NCBI GenBank assembly: GCA_958510875.1
Contig: OY294067.1
Location: forward strand, 252,603,736-252,667,735
Direction of reading: 5' to 3'
Source: Endomychus coccineus
Taxonomy: Eukaryota; Arthropoda; Insecta; Coleoptera; Endomychidae
Length of the DNA stretch: 64,000 nt
The notes under the pieces are model-generated. The model made no database searches. It saw only the letters and a list, made by a program, of their open reading frames with translations, and was not told the DNA's origin. Position numbers and translations under genes: made by a program. Positions 1-12,800 of the stretch are shown here, piece by piece (the stretch's first letter is position 1; each line of letters starts with the position of its first letter).

Positions 1-1190
1 AATATTGTTACAACGGAGATCAAACCTTCGATTCGTAACTAAAATAGTAACGTTATTGAAACTTTCATTCAAGGTTTTTGTATTCCCTAAGACGTACATG
101 AAAATAATAATAGAAGCCGCATGCAATAGGACAACTTCCAAACATGTACATCTCAAGCCCTCAACCCTCAGATATAGATATCATTTCTATACTGAATGGA
201 ATCGATTTTATTCATCTCAGGTATCACGTTTTTTAGGAATTAAGTTGGTTTTCTGTCTGCAGTATTCCAGCTAAATTTGTATTCTGTCAAGAGTTTTATT
301 CTCTTCATACAAAGTTTTTCGATCGATGTTATCCAATGACATTATTTTAAATAAATTTCTCACCCCAGTTCAACAACCTTTACATTTACGATTTGAATGC
401 AGATGGTACAAATTCGTTTTGTATGATATCATAAAAGTGCTATAAAGTTGTTTCACGTTTTCCTGTAGTCCGTTCTTTTACTTCCTGTTCCAAACAGAGT
501 AGAGTAACCGTATAAAAGCTTTTCCATATAATCTGAATATATGAAAGTGCTTATGGAGGTACCATTTACTTGCATAGTATTTACGTTGAGACCGAGGCTG
601 AAAAAAGTAATTCCAAACTAAAATTACCAGTACAATGGTTATGCTGGATACCAAAACATTTTATATATAGTCGACTTCTTTTCATAGAGACAAATAATGA
701 AATATTTTAAATATTCCGTAGCATGTACTTTTGAAATGAACAATCCTGTGGGAAAATTTTGAATACTGGAGCAAGTGGAAATGGTTTTATGCCAATATTA
801 GTTTTATCATAACTTGAATGAAGTTTACCATCTTTTCCCTTGGCGGTTTGAAAGATGTATTTTCAAAATTCCAGCTTTGGAATATAATTTTTGTTTTCAC
901 GAAAATAATTTAGCTAAATGATGCATAATAGAAGTTGTTGAGAATAATCGGTGAAGAGAAAATGTGTTTGTATTCTCGAGCAATTTCTGTTTTATTAGTC
1001 CATTCTTCCGAAATATGTGGCAGCGATGAATCTCAAAAACGAAAAACGCATTGACAACATGAAAAGTTTAACCATCTTTCGATCAGAGCACCAAACATGC
1101 CAGAATAGCCAGAAAAAAATTCATGATATCTAAAGTGAGCCATGTATCCAAAAACATTCGTTGGAAAGCACATCATTTAATTTCCGACAG
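1..1190. other. gene-poor AT-rich DNA
   Basis: I see no supportable gene, RNA or repeat boundary here. The open frame at 5-274 begins with TTG, has no recognisable domain and is probably chance. Confidence 0.4.
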
Positions 1191-1199
1191 TAAAAATAC

Positions 1200-2179
1200 G
1201 GAAAAGAGTTAGGTAATATAAAAAATTGGCTGGATGCAAACAATTTGAAATTGAACAATTCCAAAACTGAATTTATAACATCCTCGCCAACGAAAGCAGA
1301 TGTAATTCATCAAACAGATTCTATGAAGTGTTTGGAGATATTTTTTGGCAAATATCTTAAATGAGGAAACCGTATCGATTTTCTGTCAAAAAAAGCAAAA
1401 AAACTCATACATAGATTTTATCCCCTCAGGAGCATACTAAATAAGAAAAATTTATTGAATATTTATAACAGTCTGGTTGTATCAATCATATCTTACGGTG
1501 TAAATGTTTGGGGCTCTGCATATAACTACTCCTTGAAGACATTACAAATTATACACAATTATGTGATTAGAATAATTTTTTCGATCCCCGCAAGGACAAG
1601 CATTAAATCTATATTTATACAAGAATCATTACTAAATATCAAAAGTCTATATATGTTCTCAGTAATCCAGTCGATACATAAACAAAATAATACTGCAAGA
1701 GTAAATCATCTCTATACAACTAGAGCCATACAGAATAAGGAATATATAAATACCAAAAATTTAATAAAACTGTTTGTCAGAAAAGGAAAGACTTTATTGG
1801 TATAAGATTGTACAATTCACTACCTGTCAAAGTAAAGAGCTCTACTAAAACACAATTTGAAATTCAGACTAAATTATACATTATACAAAATTACAATTTA
1901 TTAAGCTTATTACTCAAATAAAACCCGACATCATACCACCATATTTGTGTATTTACATATTATGTATTCTATATTTTATCTTTTATCTTTCAACCTAAAT
2001 TTTTTTTTTCACATGAAATGTACACCTACTACGATTGGAAACAAGACATATCTATTTCAGTGTATAATGAAATGTTGGCACAGCACGAGATTTTATCAAG
2101 TGCCACAAATACATGTAAAAATTGTAAATATAATTTGAAATAAACTTTGATTGAAATAAACTTTGATTGATTGATTGAA
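1200..2179 (+). pseudogene. non-LTR retrotransposon (LINE) 3' relic
   Basis: This is the 3' part of a LINE reverse transcriptase in broken frames. Around 1206-1280 the translation resembles the thumb region (NWLDANNLKLNNSKTEF). The open stretch 1455-1805 (IISYGVNVWGS, then IIHNYVIRIIF) matches the C-terminal region after the RT domain. The copy ends in a short simple tail: the phrase AATAAACTTTGATTGA is repeated and runs into (TTGA)n at about 2146-2179, as many LINE 3' ends do. Endonuclease and catalytic RT motifs are absent, so it is a dead 5'-truncated copy. The family is not certain. Confidence 0.65.
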
Positions 2180-3920
2180 TATCGTTATGAAATGTTACCA
2201 ATTGTTCCAGTTATTGATTCGATTGGTTTAGACGCTCGCATAGATTAATGCAGGCCCCTAGGTGCCAAGAGGGCCCACAATTCTGAAATTTTCTATACAT
2301 AAGAACGAATTTTATAATATAATAAGAAAAGTATCACACGCTTTGTAAAAAAAAATATTTCTTTGTTATAATAAAATAACAAACTAATTATACAGTTTTT
2401 TATACCAAAAATTTACTGTTTATTCAAAAATGTATTTATTAAACTCTCATATGTGGAGTGTTGAGAGATTTAAGGGTTTCCGATTTAGTGTATTGCGTCA
2501 TTCGGTTAATCTGAAAAGATAAAGTTAAAATTTGAGAATTGTCCATCCCTTACCTAAACATAGGCCCCAGGTAGTACCTTGGCCCATAGCCTCGTCAATC
2601 TTAAAGACAGTCCTAGACGCTCGAACTATGTATTCGCTTTATTTGATATAGCATTAAAAAATTCTCATCCGGTCACCCCTGACTAAAACATTAGTAGACG
2701 TTGAAAGAAATTAATTGCTCGCTGTTGTCTGAACTAAGTGCATTGCATCTTTAGTTGTTTTGGAAAATGATACTCTATAAAACATCAGGAACTAGTGCTA
2801 CAGTTTTTTCAGCGCTTTTATGAGGAAATACATACAATGTCTCATTGGCTCACATATGAATCTCCCATGACACACATCGCATGATTGGCATCAGGACATG
2901 CGGAACACTTGTGTTACACTGCAGAATTTATTACAATGAAGCGCGAATTTCGAGGGATTATCACTAATCACGGCCTACTGACACATACTAGTGTTCTAGC
3001 GGTGACTACTTGGTAATCGTAACTCTAAGCGCATTTATACATCTGGTTGCCTGAGTAGTTAGTACTATTTTGTACTAAACTGAATTTAGTTCATTATTTA
3101 CATTATAATATTACACACAGTCAGTAAAATATTGTGAAAGACTCAGTAAGTTTATAAAATTTGATACGTTGAAATACAATTTTAGACCAGTGAAATAATG
3201 ATTTGTTAGGTATTACTATTTCCACTATTGTGAATATAATGGGTAGTAGCAATCAGTAAAATGTCAGTATGGAATAGCTGGTGATAAATCTGCAAATGTA
3301 CAGTAAGAATTAATAAATAGCCAGTATGCACTAGTCGGCAATAAATTTACAAGAGCAAATAACCTACTGACCTAGTATTCCCAAAAAGACAAAAATTTTG
3401 CAAGCTTACCTGTGATAACTTTGCCGCTTGGAGTCTCCTGCATGTGTGCAAGGGCAAGGAAAATCAATTAATCAAAAAAACGAACTTTCAAATAACCTAC
3501 TAATCTAGTATTCTCAAAAACATATAAAAATTTTACAAACCCGCGGTAACTGACAGTTTTCCATCTTACTGACCATTTACTACTTTCACCGATCATTATG
3601 TATTATCATATTGACCATTTGAATTAAAATACTGGAAAAATGTACAGTTTATAAAATTAAAATACTGATCATTTAATTTGAACCGATTCTCTACTATCTG
3701 GTTGTTTCGCCCTTTGTACTAACTCTTCAAGAACATAAAACATAGATCCTAGGTACACTTGAAAAAAAAGAGAAACGTTTGCTCAAAGGAATCAATAATG
3801 CTATAATACTAATTCGAATAGACGTAAGATAGTGGGCAAGGAAAGTCCGTAAAGTGTAGACGCAGCTACATATTTGCAATGAAACGCTTCTAAAGATGCA
3901 TGTATAATGCCGAAATAGAT
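2180..3920. other. intergenic stretch, no gene seen
   Basis: No coding signal is visible. A phrase containing CTAGTATTC and AAAAATTTT recurs near 3370 and 3505, suggesting an old local duplication. Confidence 0.4.
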
Positions 3921-3928
3921 CAAGGCTC

Positions 3929-5580
3929 ATGGAATGCCCGCGTGGGACTTCGTTCGTGAAATCAATTGGTAGGAATTCCACATCCAGTTCATTCTCACCC
4001 CTAACTAAAGATGATGGCACACTATGTTACTATACCACAAAGAAAGTCAACCTTTTTGCTGGAACGTTTACAGCAAATTCCACTTTGTATCCACAAGGGA
4101 AGGACTCTCCAAATATTGCTGCTATCGATAGCCATATGCCTGAAATTGTCTTTCGTCAGCGCACAATTAGGCACATTTTGCTTGATCTCAATGCCAAAAA
4201 GCCTATGAAGCCAAACGGAATTCCAGCTGTCGTTCTTAAGGAATGTGCGCCTGAATTAACACCAGTTTTCTGCGGCTTGTTTATCTTTTCATACAAACTT
4301 GGTGTATTTCCTTCCAGCTGGAAAAAAGTCCAACCAATTCCAAAAAACTGGAAGAAGACCCTTCCTAATAATTATAGACCCATTAGACTATTATATGTGA
4401 TCTCTAAAGTGATGGAGAAAGCAATCAACATCGAGCTCATCCAATACTCCGAAATCGTGAATGACCAGCAATATGGCTTTCGTCAGCAAAGATCAACAGG
4501 TGACCTGCTTGCCTACGTGATACGTATGTACGTATCAACGTGTATGGCAGGAATCTAGCTGTAGCATTGAATATCTCAAAAGCATTTGACCGAGTCTGAC
4601 CCCAAAGCCTTCTTGGGAATCTTCCGTCATTTCCGTCATATGGTTTGCCACCTCAACTTTGTCGCTCACTATCGAATTTTCTCTGATAGATCACTCCATG
4701 TGGTGATTAACTGAGTATCCTCCGATACAGTGGCTATCAACGCTGGTGTTCCACAGGGATCTGTCTTGGTACCAACTTTGTTTCTGCTTCATATCAACGA
4801 TTTCCTGGAAGTGACCACCTGTTCCGTCTACAACTTTGCAGATGATGGTCCACTTTATACCGCTTTCTCTAGAGCCCCTATACCATCCAAAGAAGCCAAA
4901 GGATCAAGACCGAGAGAAGTTGATGCAATTGATGGAGATCTCGCTATGATTTTGAAATGGGGATCTGATAATCCAGTAGAGCTTAATGCAACCAAAACTC
5001 ACGCTTGCGTTTTCCCTTGAAGGTGGTCGAAAACCGCTCCACAAAACCTTGGTTCTCTATTCCGTGCCAAGAACGTTACATCCCATCAGCAGCTCCTCAT
5101 AATATACAAAGCACAGATTCGACCTGTCCTGGAGTACTGCTCACTTGAAATTCGCTGAAGCTATTGGATTCTATCCAGAAGAGATCTATTCGTCTGATTG
5201 ATGATGTCACACTTACGAATTTATTGTAGAAAGGGTTGCGATCTCCCCCATTTCTATGGACATTTCTATGGTCGGTGTTCATCGGGAATCTCATCTGTTA
5301 TTCCACCACGAAAGATTCTAGATACGCGGACTAGACTAGTTCAAGCTAGTCATCCCTTCATTGTCAAGCTCGGACCTGCCGAACTTCTTCATTTTTCTAT
5401 CGGACGGCGAAGTTTCGAAACTCTTTGCCTCCTAGTAAGGTATTTCTCCATGCCTATAACCTCCAAACCTTCAAGGAAAATTCGAATACCTTTCTCCTCT
5501 CCCAACATTCCACCGCTAGCTCACATGATGTTCTTCGAACATTATAAGTTTCCTTCTCGTGTAGTCAAAGTATAAAAAAA
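3929..5580 (+). pseudogene. Jockey-like LINE reverse transcriptase, copy 1
   Basis: This is a decayed reverse-transcriptase gene. The first open piece (3929-4558) contains NNYRPIRLL and YGFRQQRST, which are the finger motifs of non-LTR RTs. The next block carries SKAFDRV near 4577. The piece 4730-5020 carries GVPQGSVL and the catalytic FADD (NFADDGPLY). A later stretch near 5120 keeps RPVLEYCS. Frame shifts and stops separate these parts. Two related copies lie at about 35400-36480 and 38000-39196 plus 41810-41980. The 3' end is near 5580, after GTCAAAGTATAAAAAAAA. No endonuclease domain was found upstream, so the copy is 5'-truncated. Confidence 0.8.
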
Positions 5581-5719
5581 AGTGGACTGTCGAGGGACAT
5601 GTTTAATTTCTCAGTACAAAACATGATTTGGAAGTAAGTGCTTCTGGAACACGCAACAGAAATTTAGAGGACATAGAAAAGTCGTCCGCTATTATACATT
5701 ATAATGCAGGTAACGGAGT

Positions 5720-5862
5720 AATATTCCTAGCTTCCGAATGGATTCCCCGTCACAATAGCACGACTTGATGCCGACGTTCCGCCAACCAAAACAAGTGGCA
5801 TCTTCAGGGCAGGCTTGAGGCTTGAACTGAAACATTTTCAGTTCAAGCCTTAAGCCTGCCCT
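5720..5862 (-). repeat. Penelope-type hammerhead repeat, degenerate copy
   Basis: Read on the minus strand, this matches the repeat seen at 13540-13650, 60590-60720 and 61720-61850, including CTGAAGATGCCAC. The GAAA core of the hammerhead-like motif is altered to GGAA here. The motif's left flank is followed by an inverted copy of itself (about 5796-5832 against 5837-5862), giving a local hairpin. Confidence 0.55.
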
Positions 5863-5949
5863 GTAATCAGTTGCCCTCCTTACATTAATAAAGAGGACTG
5901 CGTCTCCATAAAACACTAATTAATTCCTAGAATAAGTTTTAATAATTTA

Positions 5950-6190
5950 TTTATTATATATAAATCCTCGGGAAATAGGCCACACCAACACATATGCTTA
6001 TTCGTCTTTACGTACGTTTCAGTATCACGACCATCATCAGAAGACTTATAACTGTCAAAGACGGGATTTCTCAAGACTAATTGTATCAAGCACAAAGTGT
6101 CCTTATCGCATTAATTTCAATTAAAAAGACCCATGTCGCCGAAACGAACAGAAACACGAGTAATCGAAATTGTAACACATTAATGTTATA
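5950..6190 (-). repeat. dispersed repeat with hammerhead-like core (copy A)
   Basis: About 240 bp is clearly related to 11815-12060: both share TCGGGAAATAGG, TTTACGTACGTTTC and ATCATCAGAAGACTTAT. On the minus strand the core reads CTGATGA (complement of 6034-6040), a short stem-loop, then GAAAC (complement of about 6016-6020). This is the order of conserved boxes in hammerhead ribozymes. It is probably a Penelope-like terminal fragment. Confidence 0.5.
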
Positions 6191-6775
6191 TAATAAGAAT
6201 ATGAATACGTATCCAGAAGCCACTGCTTAGCAATATACTCCTAATAATTGCACTTATCCCATGAGGATTTTCATCAGCATAGAAATGTTCATTATGGAGG
6301 TTAAAAAGACCACATCTCGTGAAAGTATCTTCGTCCGTGAACAGAATTCTTCTACAAAAATTGGGGTTTGCGTTTTGGCTTTGAACAATAAGCCGACAGA
6401 AATCTAGCCGATGACCTGGATCCATGGGCAATAAGTCTTGAACTGTTTTAATATGATAGGGATACAACAGTTCTTCTTTCAGTACATTATGAACTAATGA
6501 TTTTGAGGCTCCAATACGAAGTCCCAAACGTAGTGTGCTTATCCCAGGTTCAGTTTCAACCGCTTCCAGTATCACTTCTTCGAGCTCTAACGTCCTTCTT
6601 GTCCGTCTGCGTCCAGTTTCTCTGCGATTTGCTTCAAATTTGCCAGTTTCGCGAAGGTTTGCCGATTTGGAATTTTGCGATGCGGATATCTTTCCCTTCT
6701 CCGGCCATTGCAACGACAAAGTCCATAAATCAATAACATATCAACCATTTCAGTGTTAGTGAAATTTTGAGCCAT
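6186..6775 (-). pseudogene. Tc1/mariner-like transposase remnant
   Basis: Two overlapping open frames on the minus strand cover a transposase N-terminus and middle. The 6587-6775 piece starts with MAQNFTNTEMVDMLLIYGL and continues with PNRQTFAKL, a helix-turn-helix type N-terminal domain. The 6186-6719 piece adds an HTH-like stretch (GLRIGASKSLVHNVL) and LFTDEDTFTRCGLFNLHN, which includes the first catalytic Asp of the DDE fold (FTDE). The frame breaks near residue 40, and the downstream catalytic residues run into unrelated sequence at about 6240. It is a dead fragment. The exact mariner subfamily is not determined. Confidence 0.65.
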
Positions 6776-7375
6776 AATTTTATAAAATTTTTACGGAAAG
6801 CAAAGTAAAAGCTGACAGTTTTGAGAATAAATTCTTCAAATGCCAAAATGACATTAGAAAAGCAAAGGCAACTAAGATATTTTAATCAAGTAAAATTAGT
6901 AAGCCAAAATTGCAGAGACTCGAAAATTAATTTTTTGTAATTTGCCTCCATTTTGATTTTCTAATAGACCCATTAACGAACGCAACGTCATCACTTGCCG
7001 TGTCTTAATATCCAAAAAAAGCACGGAACTTTTTACATTTTTAGGATGGCGAGCTTGATGCGGAATTATCTTGTCATCATTATGTCAGTTTAAATGACAG
7101 TGTCGAGCATCAACAACTCAAGAAGAGAAAGTCATCGACGTGTCCAGTGGAAGAATTGATTTCAGCTAATACACAATATGGTTTAGATATTTGTACTAAT
7201 AGTCGTTTTCTAGTGTTATTGCTCTTTCCAGTAGAGACGAAACTAAAATTACGGAAACAAAAGCGATCACAGAACCACTGAATCAAATTTTGACTTTCAA
7301 AATTAAGATGTTACCAACCACCATAAAAATCCCTAAATGGACTAAATTAAACATTTTTGTTTAAAAACGGCATAA

Positions 7376-7545
7376 AAAGGGCAAATTACAAAAAATAGTA
7401 TAAACAACTCGTTTCCTAAGACCTTGAAGCACTCATTCTTTAAAAGAACTCGTGGCTTCGCCACTCGTTTTTTAAACTTGAATTCGTGCTTTAAGACGAG
7501 TCTTAGGAAACTCGTTCTTTAATATACTATTTTCAAGCTAATCCG
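7376..7545. repeat. short fold-back (MITE-like) palindrome
   Basis: Outer arms AACTCGTTTCCTAAGAC and GTCTTAGGAAACTCGTT are exact reverse complements. They bracket a central hairpin CGAGTGGCGAAGCCACGAG (seen on the minus strand). An AAATAGTAT / ATACTATTT pair lies further out. No coding capacity. Confidence 0.65.
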
Positions 7546-7549
7546 TTGA

Positions 7550-9850
7550 TTTTATCAAAATTTTCTAAGAGTAAGAAAAGTTTTCAAATTAGATAAGCTA
7601 TCTACATAAAAAATATCGAGTGAATTACATTGACCACAAAAAAGTTCTGGACACTTTTCCGGTTACATCCTCAAGTTTGAGCCATTTCTATGGTCTCTAA
7701 GGCTCTGTGCTCCGCTCTCAAAAATGGTCATTATTGACAGTAACTCACCTGCTAAATATTGTAAAAGTTCTTCATCACGTTCTCAAGTTATACCGAAAAA
7801 ACAGAATTATTTTTGCAACTTTTAAGCCCTCTACCGGCTAAACAAGACACTTGAGGCAAAAGTAAAAAGGCTCATCAAATTTTTTTCGAGTCAAAGAATA
7901 TTGGGTTCCATTTTGGCCACGCAGTTCGAGGACATCCTGTATATATATATATAATTACTCATGAGAATAATCTACTGATGAAAACTAAAATTAAATAAAA
8001 TTACCTAGAGAATCTAAATTAACAGAACTAAAGAAATGCATCTGAAATTATTGAACTTATTCCCTAACCAGGATGAACCTAGGGAATCGAAAAACTATGA
8101 ACTGATTCAATGTATTATTGACTTAGACTTGAATAAAACTGAAAATCTGATTTTAGCGAAAATACCCTCTTACCCAAAACACTGAATGATCTATTATAAT
8201 TAATTCAATTGAAACCGACAAAATGCCACGTGATTTTCCAAGAGACTAATTCAAGTTAGAAAATATGACTGAAGTTTTAGGCATTGTCTCTGGTATTTGT
8301 AATGCGTCCTTTTTCTCAAGAACCAATCTGCAATTCGGGAAAGGATCCCCGAATTGTTTTAACCAATAAGCAGCAAGATTCCTCTCTTGAGATCTCTAGT
8401 TTAGAATGTTTTCGGTGGGGATTTCTAAACCTATCTGTCCTTTTCTAAATATTACTAACCGATTTGAATGTACATATTATTTCAACTATAATCAAGAACA
8501 TGATTTATTACAATTTTGATGATTATGTATTACGTTACGTCCCGATTTACGTGGAATACATTTTGATTAATTATGTAACTTATGAAAGAAAGACGTGTAA
8601 AACTTCCATATTGACATCAACAATGGGCCTGGAATACCCACTGCCTAAGGATCTCCAGATGGTTCACATTAAGATTTATCATGTAGCTACCCATTAGCTT
8701 CCCGTCATATATTGGTTATTGATCTTGACAGGTTTATGATTTCCTTTACAACAGAACTCTTGTGAATTTATTGCAACCCTCTTGACCATGTCAGCTATGG
8801 TATCATATCACCCACCATGAAGCGAGTGTGAGCTAATTGTTTATTTTAAGAAATTCATTCACTCTTTCTCACGCTAAAATTTGTTATTGATACTGAACAG
8901 AAAACATCTGGCGAACCCCATTGGGTTCTTGTTACTTTGCTTTGAGATATTTTAATTTTACATGAAACATTAATTTTCTAAACATGATTTTGTTTTTTTA
9001 ATATTGGAAATAACCTGTACATAATTCTTATTACAGGAAGTTTAATACGGGGACCATAATTAAGAATCATATCGTCAAGAATATATAGTGACAAAATAAA
9101 CAGGCATCATTTTCATTACGAAATATTTCCAATTCGGACCAATCAGCTTCACTTAGCAAAATGATATAGCTTTAAATGACCATCTCTTCTGAAATCAAGG
9201 AAAACGATTAGAAATAGTTCCGAATTCACATCAATATGAATCGGTAAACCAGGGGGATCCAAATCTCCTTTAACAAGAAGGCACTCAATGGGTAGAATAG
9301 AGGCGACGATCCCTGTTCCTGTTTTTGGCGGTCTGGATTAGGTCCGCCAGTTGCCGACCCTGGTCTAAATCGATTCAGAAATGCACAAAACGAATACATC
9401 CGCGAAAATCCAGAAATTTTTTTGTTCAGATTACTATACTTGCCTTACGTTATAAGCTATATATAAGTGTACTAAGGAAAGTAAAAAGGCCTCGCTCCGA
9501 TTCATAGGAGTTATACGAAAGAATATGTTAAATTTCTAATATTGAATCTAAGTAATGTGATACAGAATGTTCCGTTAAAAAAAAGAATGTTTCTATAAAT
9601 ATCTCAATAACGAACTGTATTAACATTGTAGTTCAAGAAGGAAAATTCTAGAATAGCAGCATAACTAGCTGCGAACTCTATTTTAAATAAGGTCTTCTAG
9701 TTCTTTAATTTTATATCAGAAGGGAAAAAAAAACACCGGATACAGTAGCTCATTTATTTAAATCAAAGTACATTCTTCCAACGTCTGCTGGGATGATAAT
9801 TACCAAAAAGCAAAAAAAAATTTCTTGTATTTTACATAAAATGAACATAT
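7550..9850. other. gene-poor flank of the dsRNA-binding protein gene
   Basis: No gene is supported. A TA microsatellite lies near 7939-7953. The open frame at 8464-8697 (77 codons) has an ATG but no recognisable motif. On the minus strand AATAAA (TTTATT near 9754) is about 100 bp past the stop of the gene beginning at 9860 and is a plausible polyadenylation signal. Confidence 0.4.
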
Positions 9851-9859
9851 CGTAGAAAT

Positions 9860-12800
9860 TTAATTATCCTGTATCTTCAATGGCTGCATGTAAACATGCA
9901 ATATCTTAAAACATTCACCGATAGCTTTCATTTTCGCAGAATCTTCATCATGACCAATGCCGCATACCGTGAATGGCGTATCTATATTCAACGATAACAA
10001 CAACACTAACGGGAGCGCTTGTATTATTATTACCGAACACTTTATTCCGAGCTTATCCAGTATATAATCGAACGATGCTTCATCTCTTGTGAGGAATTGC
10101 TGCAATGAAAAATATCAACATTGGAATGAAATCGAAATTGTAAAATATGCAATTCTGCATCATAAAACATCGAGAATGTGTGTGTAAGGAATGGCGTAGT
10201 AATTTTTACAACCAATTCATTTGAACGATTTCCCTAAATAAATGCTGCACTACGTCCTCAAACCGGGAATATTTCATTTCACCATTTGGTAAAACTTTCC
10301 AGGTATGCCGGATATTTACTCTATTATTCAGTTCAATGAATTGACTTGATAGTCCACATATTCGTTGTCGTTCAAAATTTTAATAGAATTTAACTTCAAA
10401 AGTACAGAAACAGGACTATAAATCTACCAACATTTACGTCGTGTGCTATGTATACGGCGAAAATTTTGAAGCCACCTAGTGTTCAACAAATGGTATCATC
10501 AACAAAAATTACTTCGAAGAGTTGAAAAGTTGAAAATGGAAAACATCTTTTTTCCATCATTGCCGTTAGCGCTACAACTGTAAACCCTTCGATATAGATG
10601 ATTTTGAATTCGGTATGTTATTTTTGATATGTACAGCAACAAGGAAAATATAACTTTAAGTACACTAAAATAAGAACTTCGGGAACGTGAAATATGCTTC
10701 TTGTACAGCAAGTTTCCTTCCTGGTACAGAACTAATATTTTCTTCACAAATAAAGAATGTCCATTATCATGGTGGAAACAACTAGATTGGTTTGAATTTC
10801 AACTTTTAATGAATTCATAAGTTATGGATAATATAATAAAGATTCTTGACCCAGTATGAATTATACAGGGTTTCCCAGGTTTTAGTAGCAGAACTGCAAC
10901 CAGTCGATAGAAAATTTGATTTTGAGAAAAAAGTTCCTATTAACATATATGCACAGACGCTTAGTTTTTGAGATTGAAATTGAAAAAAAAATTTCGTTTT
11001 TTGCGAATATCTCCGGAACCGTTTATTGTACAGAAAACAGATTTTGTAAGCATTTTCTACTCATAGTAAGCTATGTTCTGTGTGATAAAAAAATTTTTTT
11101 TAGTCATAATTGGTGAAGATTTTGGAGGGGTAGCGGGTGTTTTTCTCCCCAGCTTCTACGCCACTGAAAAAAGTACGGGTTTGAGACCAACCATTTAAAC
11201 CGCCAATGTTTTCTACACAAAAAAGGTAATCCTGGTCAAAAGTTGACCGTTTTGGAGAAAAATCAACTTTTATGTTGAAAAACATGGTTAATTTTTTGGT
11301 TTTATTACTTGTTCTAACGTTTAAATAAATTTTGTTTAATTAGTAAAACATGAATTTTATTTCAAAAAATTGACCATGTTTTTCAACATAAAAGTTGATT
11401 ATTCTCGAAAACGGTCAACTTTAGAGCTTATGACCAGAAGTACCTTTTTTGTGTAGAAAACATTGGTTGTTCAAATGGGCTTCTCAAAACCATACTTTTT
11501 CCAGTGGCGTAGAAGATGGGGAGAAAAACATCAACTACCCCTTCAAAATCTTGACCAATTATGACTGAAAAAAAAATGTTATCGCCCAGAACATAGCTTA
11601 TTATGAGTAGAAAATGCTTACAAAAGCTGTTCTCTGTAAACGGTTCCGGAGAAGCAAGAAACAAAATTTTTTTTCAATTTCAACACCCTGTGTCTCAAAA
11701 ACTAAGCGTCTGTGCATACATGTTAATAGGAACTTTTTTCTCAAAATCAAATATTCTATAGACTGTTGAAGATCTGCTACTAAAACCTGGGACACCCTGT
11801 ATATAAAAATTCTCGGGAAATAGGTCACATTAACACTGTTTTATATTTTCGTTTTTACGTACGTTTCGGTCTCACGATCATCATCAGAAGACTTATTATG
11901 TCAAAAAGGTTTTTTTTTAACTAATTATAGCACAAAGCGTCCATATCGCACCAATTTCAATCAAAAATGCCCACGTCGTCGAAACGAACAGAACCACGAA
12001 TAATCGAAATTGTACCGTCAATATTTGAAGTATAAAATATAACAAGAATCCACTATTCAGTAATATTCTTATAACATACAAGCGCATGTTGGTATAGTGT
12101 CTCAACGACTGGAGATCAAATCTATTATGTTAAGTATCTACTCTCGAACCAGATGTAACGATTTATGAGCCTTACAGATCGCGCGGTTAAATTGTCCCAC
12201 CCAGAGGACCGTCCCAAAAATTTACAAATTGTTCGTAATACATTGGAAATGAATGGCTACCCAAAAATGATTTTCAATCCCATCATTAAAGAAAGAATAA
12301 ACAAAATCTATAATGAAAAATCATAAGTAACATAAAAGGTAATACAGATAATTATATAACGTTACCAAAAGTCGCATCCACATTATGCCGATAAATACCG
12401 ATCGGCAGTGCCGATCGGCAAAGTCAGTTGCCGCTGCCGCACATAATTCACTCCGTCCACATACACACACAGAAATTGCATTCAGTCACAAAATGTATAC
12501 CGACGAGGACTTGCTTGTTGCTGCTGCAGCCGTAATAATAGTAATTGATCGAAAAACTCATAAACCACAGAATCGAAGATTTTGGGTACGTCCGAGTCTT
12601 AGAGGTAGAGCTCGATATAGAGGAAGTGAATTGATGAAGGATTTAATTTTGGACGATGTGGACGAGTTAAATCTTGAGTACAGATGTGGAAGTGGTTTTC
12701 GGAACTTTTTCCGAATGAGGAGCAGTGATTTTGAGATTCTTCTTAATTTGACCGGGCCGATAATCAGCAGGAGCTATTCCAGTTCATGAACGACTTGCTG

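Noticed and set aside
8464..8697. 77-codon frame starting with ATG
   Set aside because: No recognisable domain, splice context or repeat membership; chance open frames of this size are expected in AT-rich DNA.
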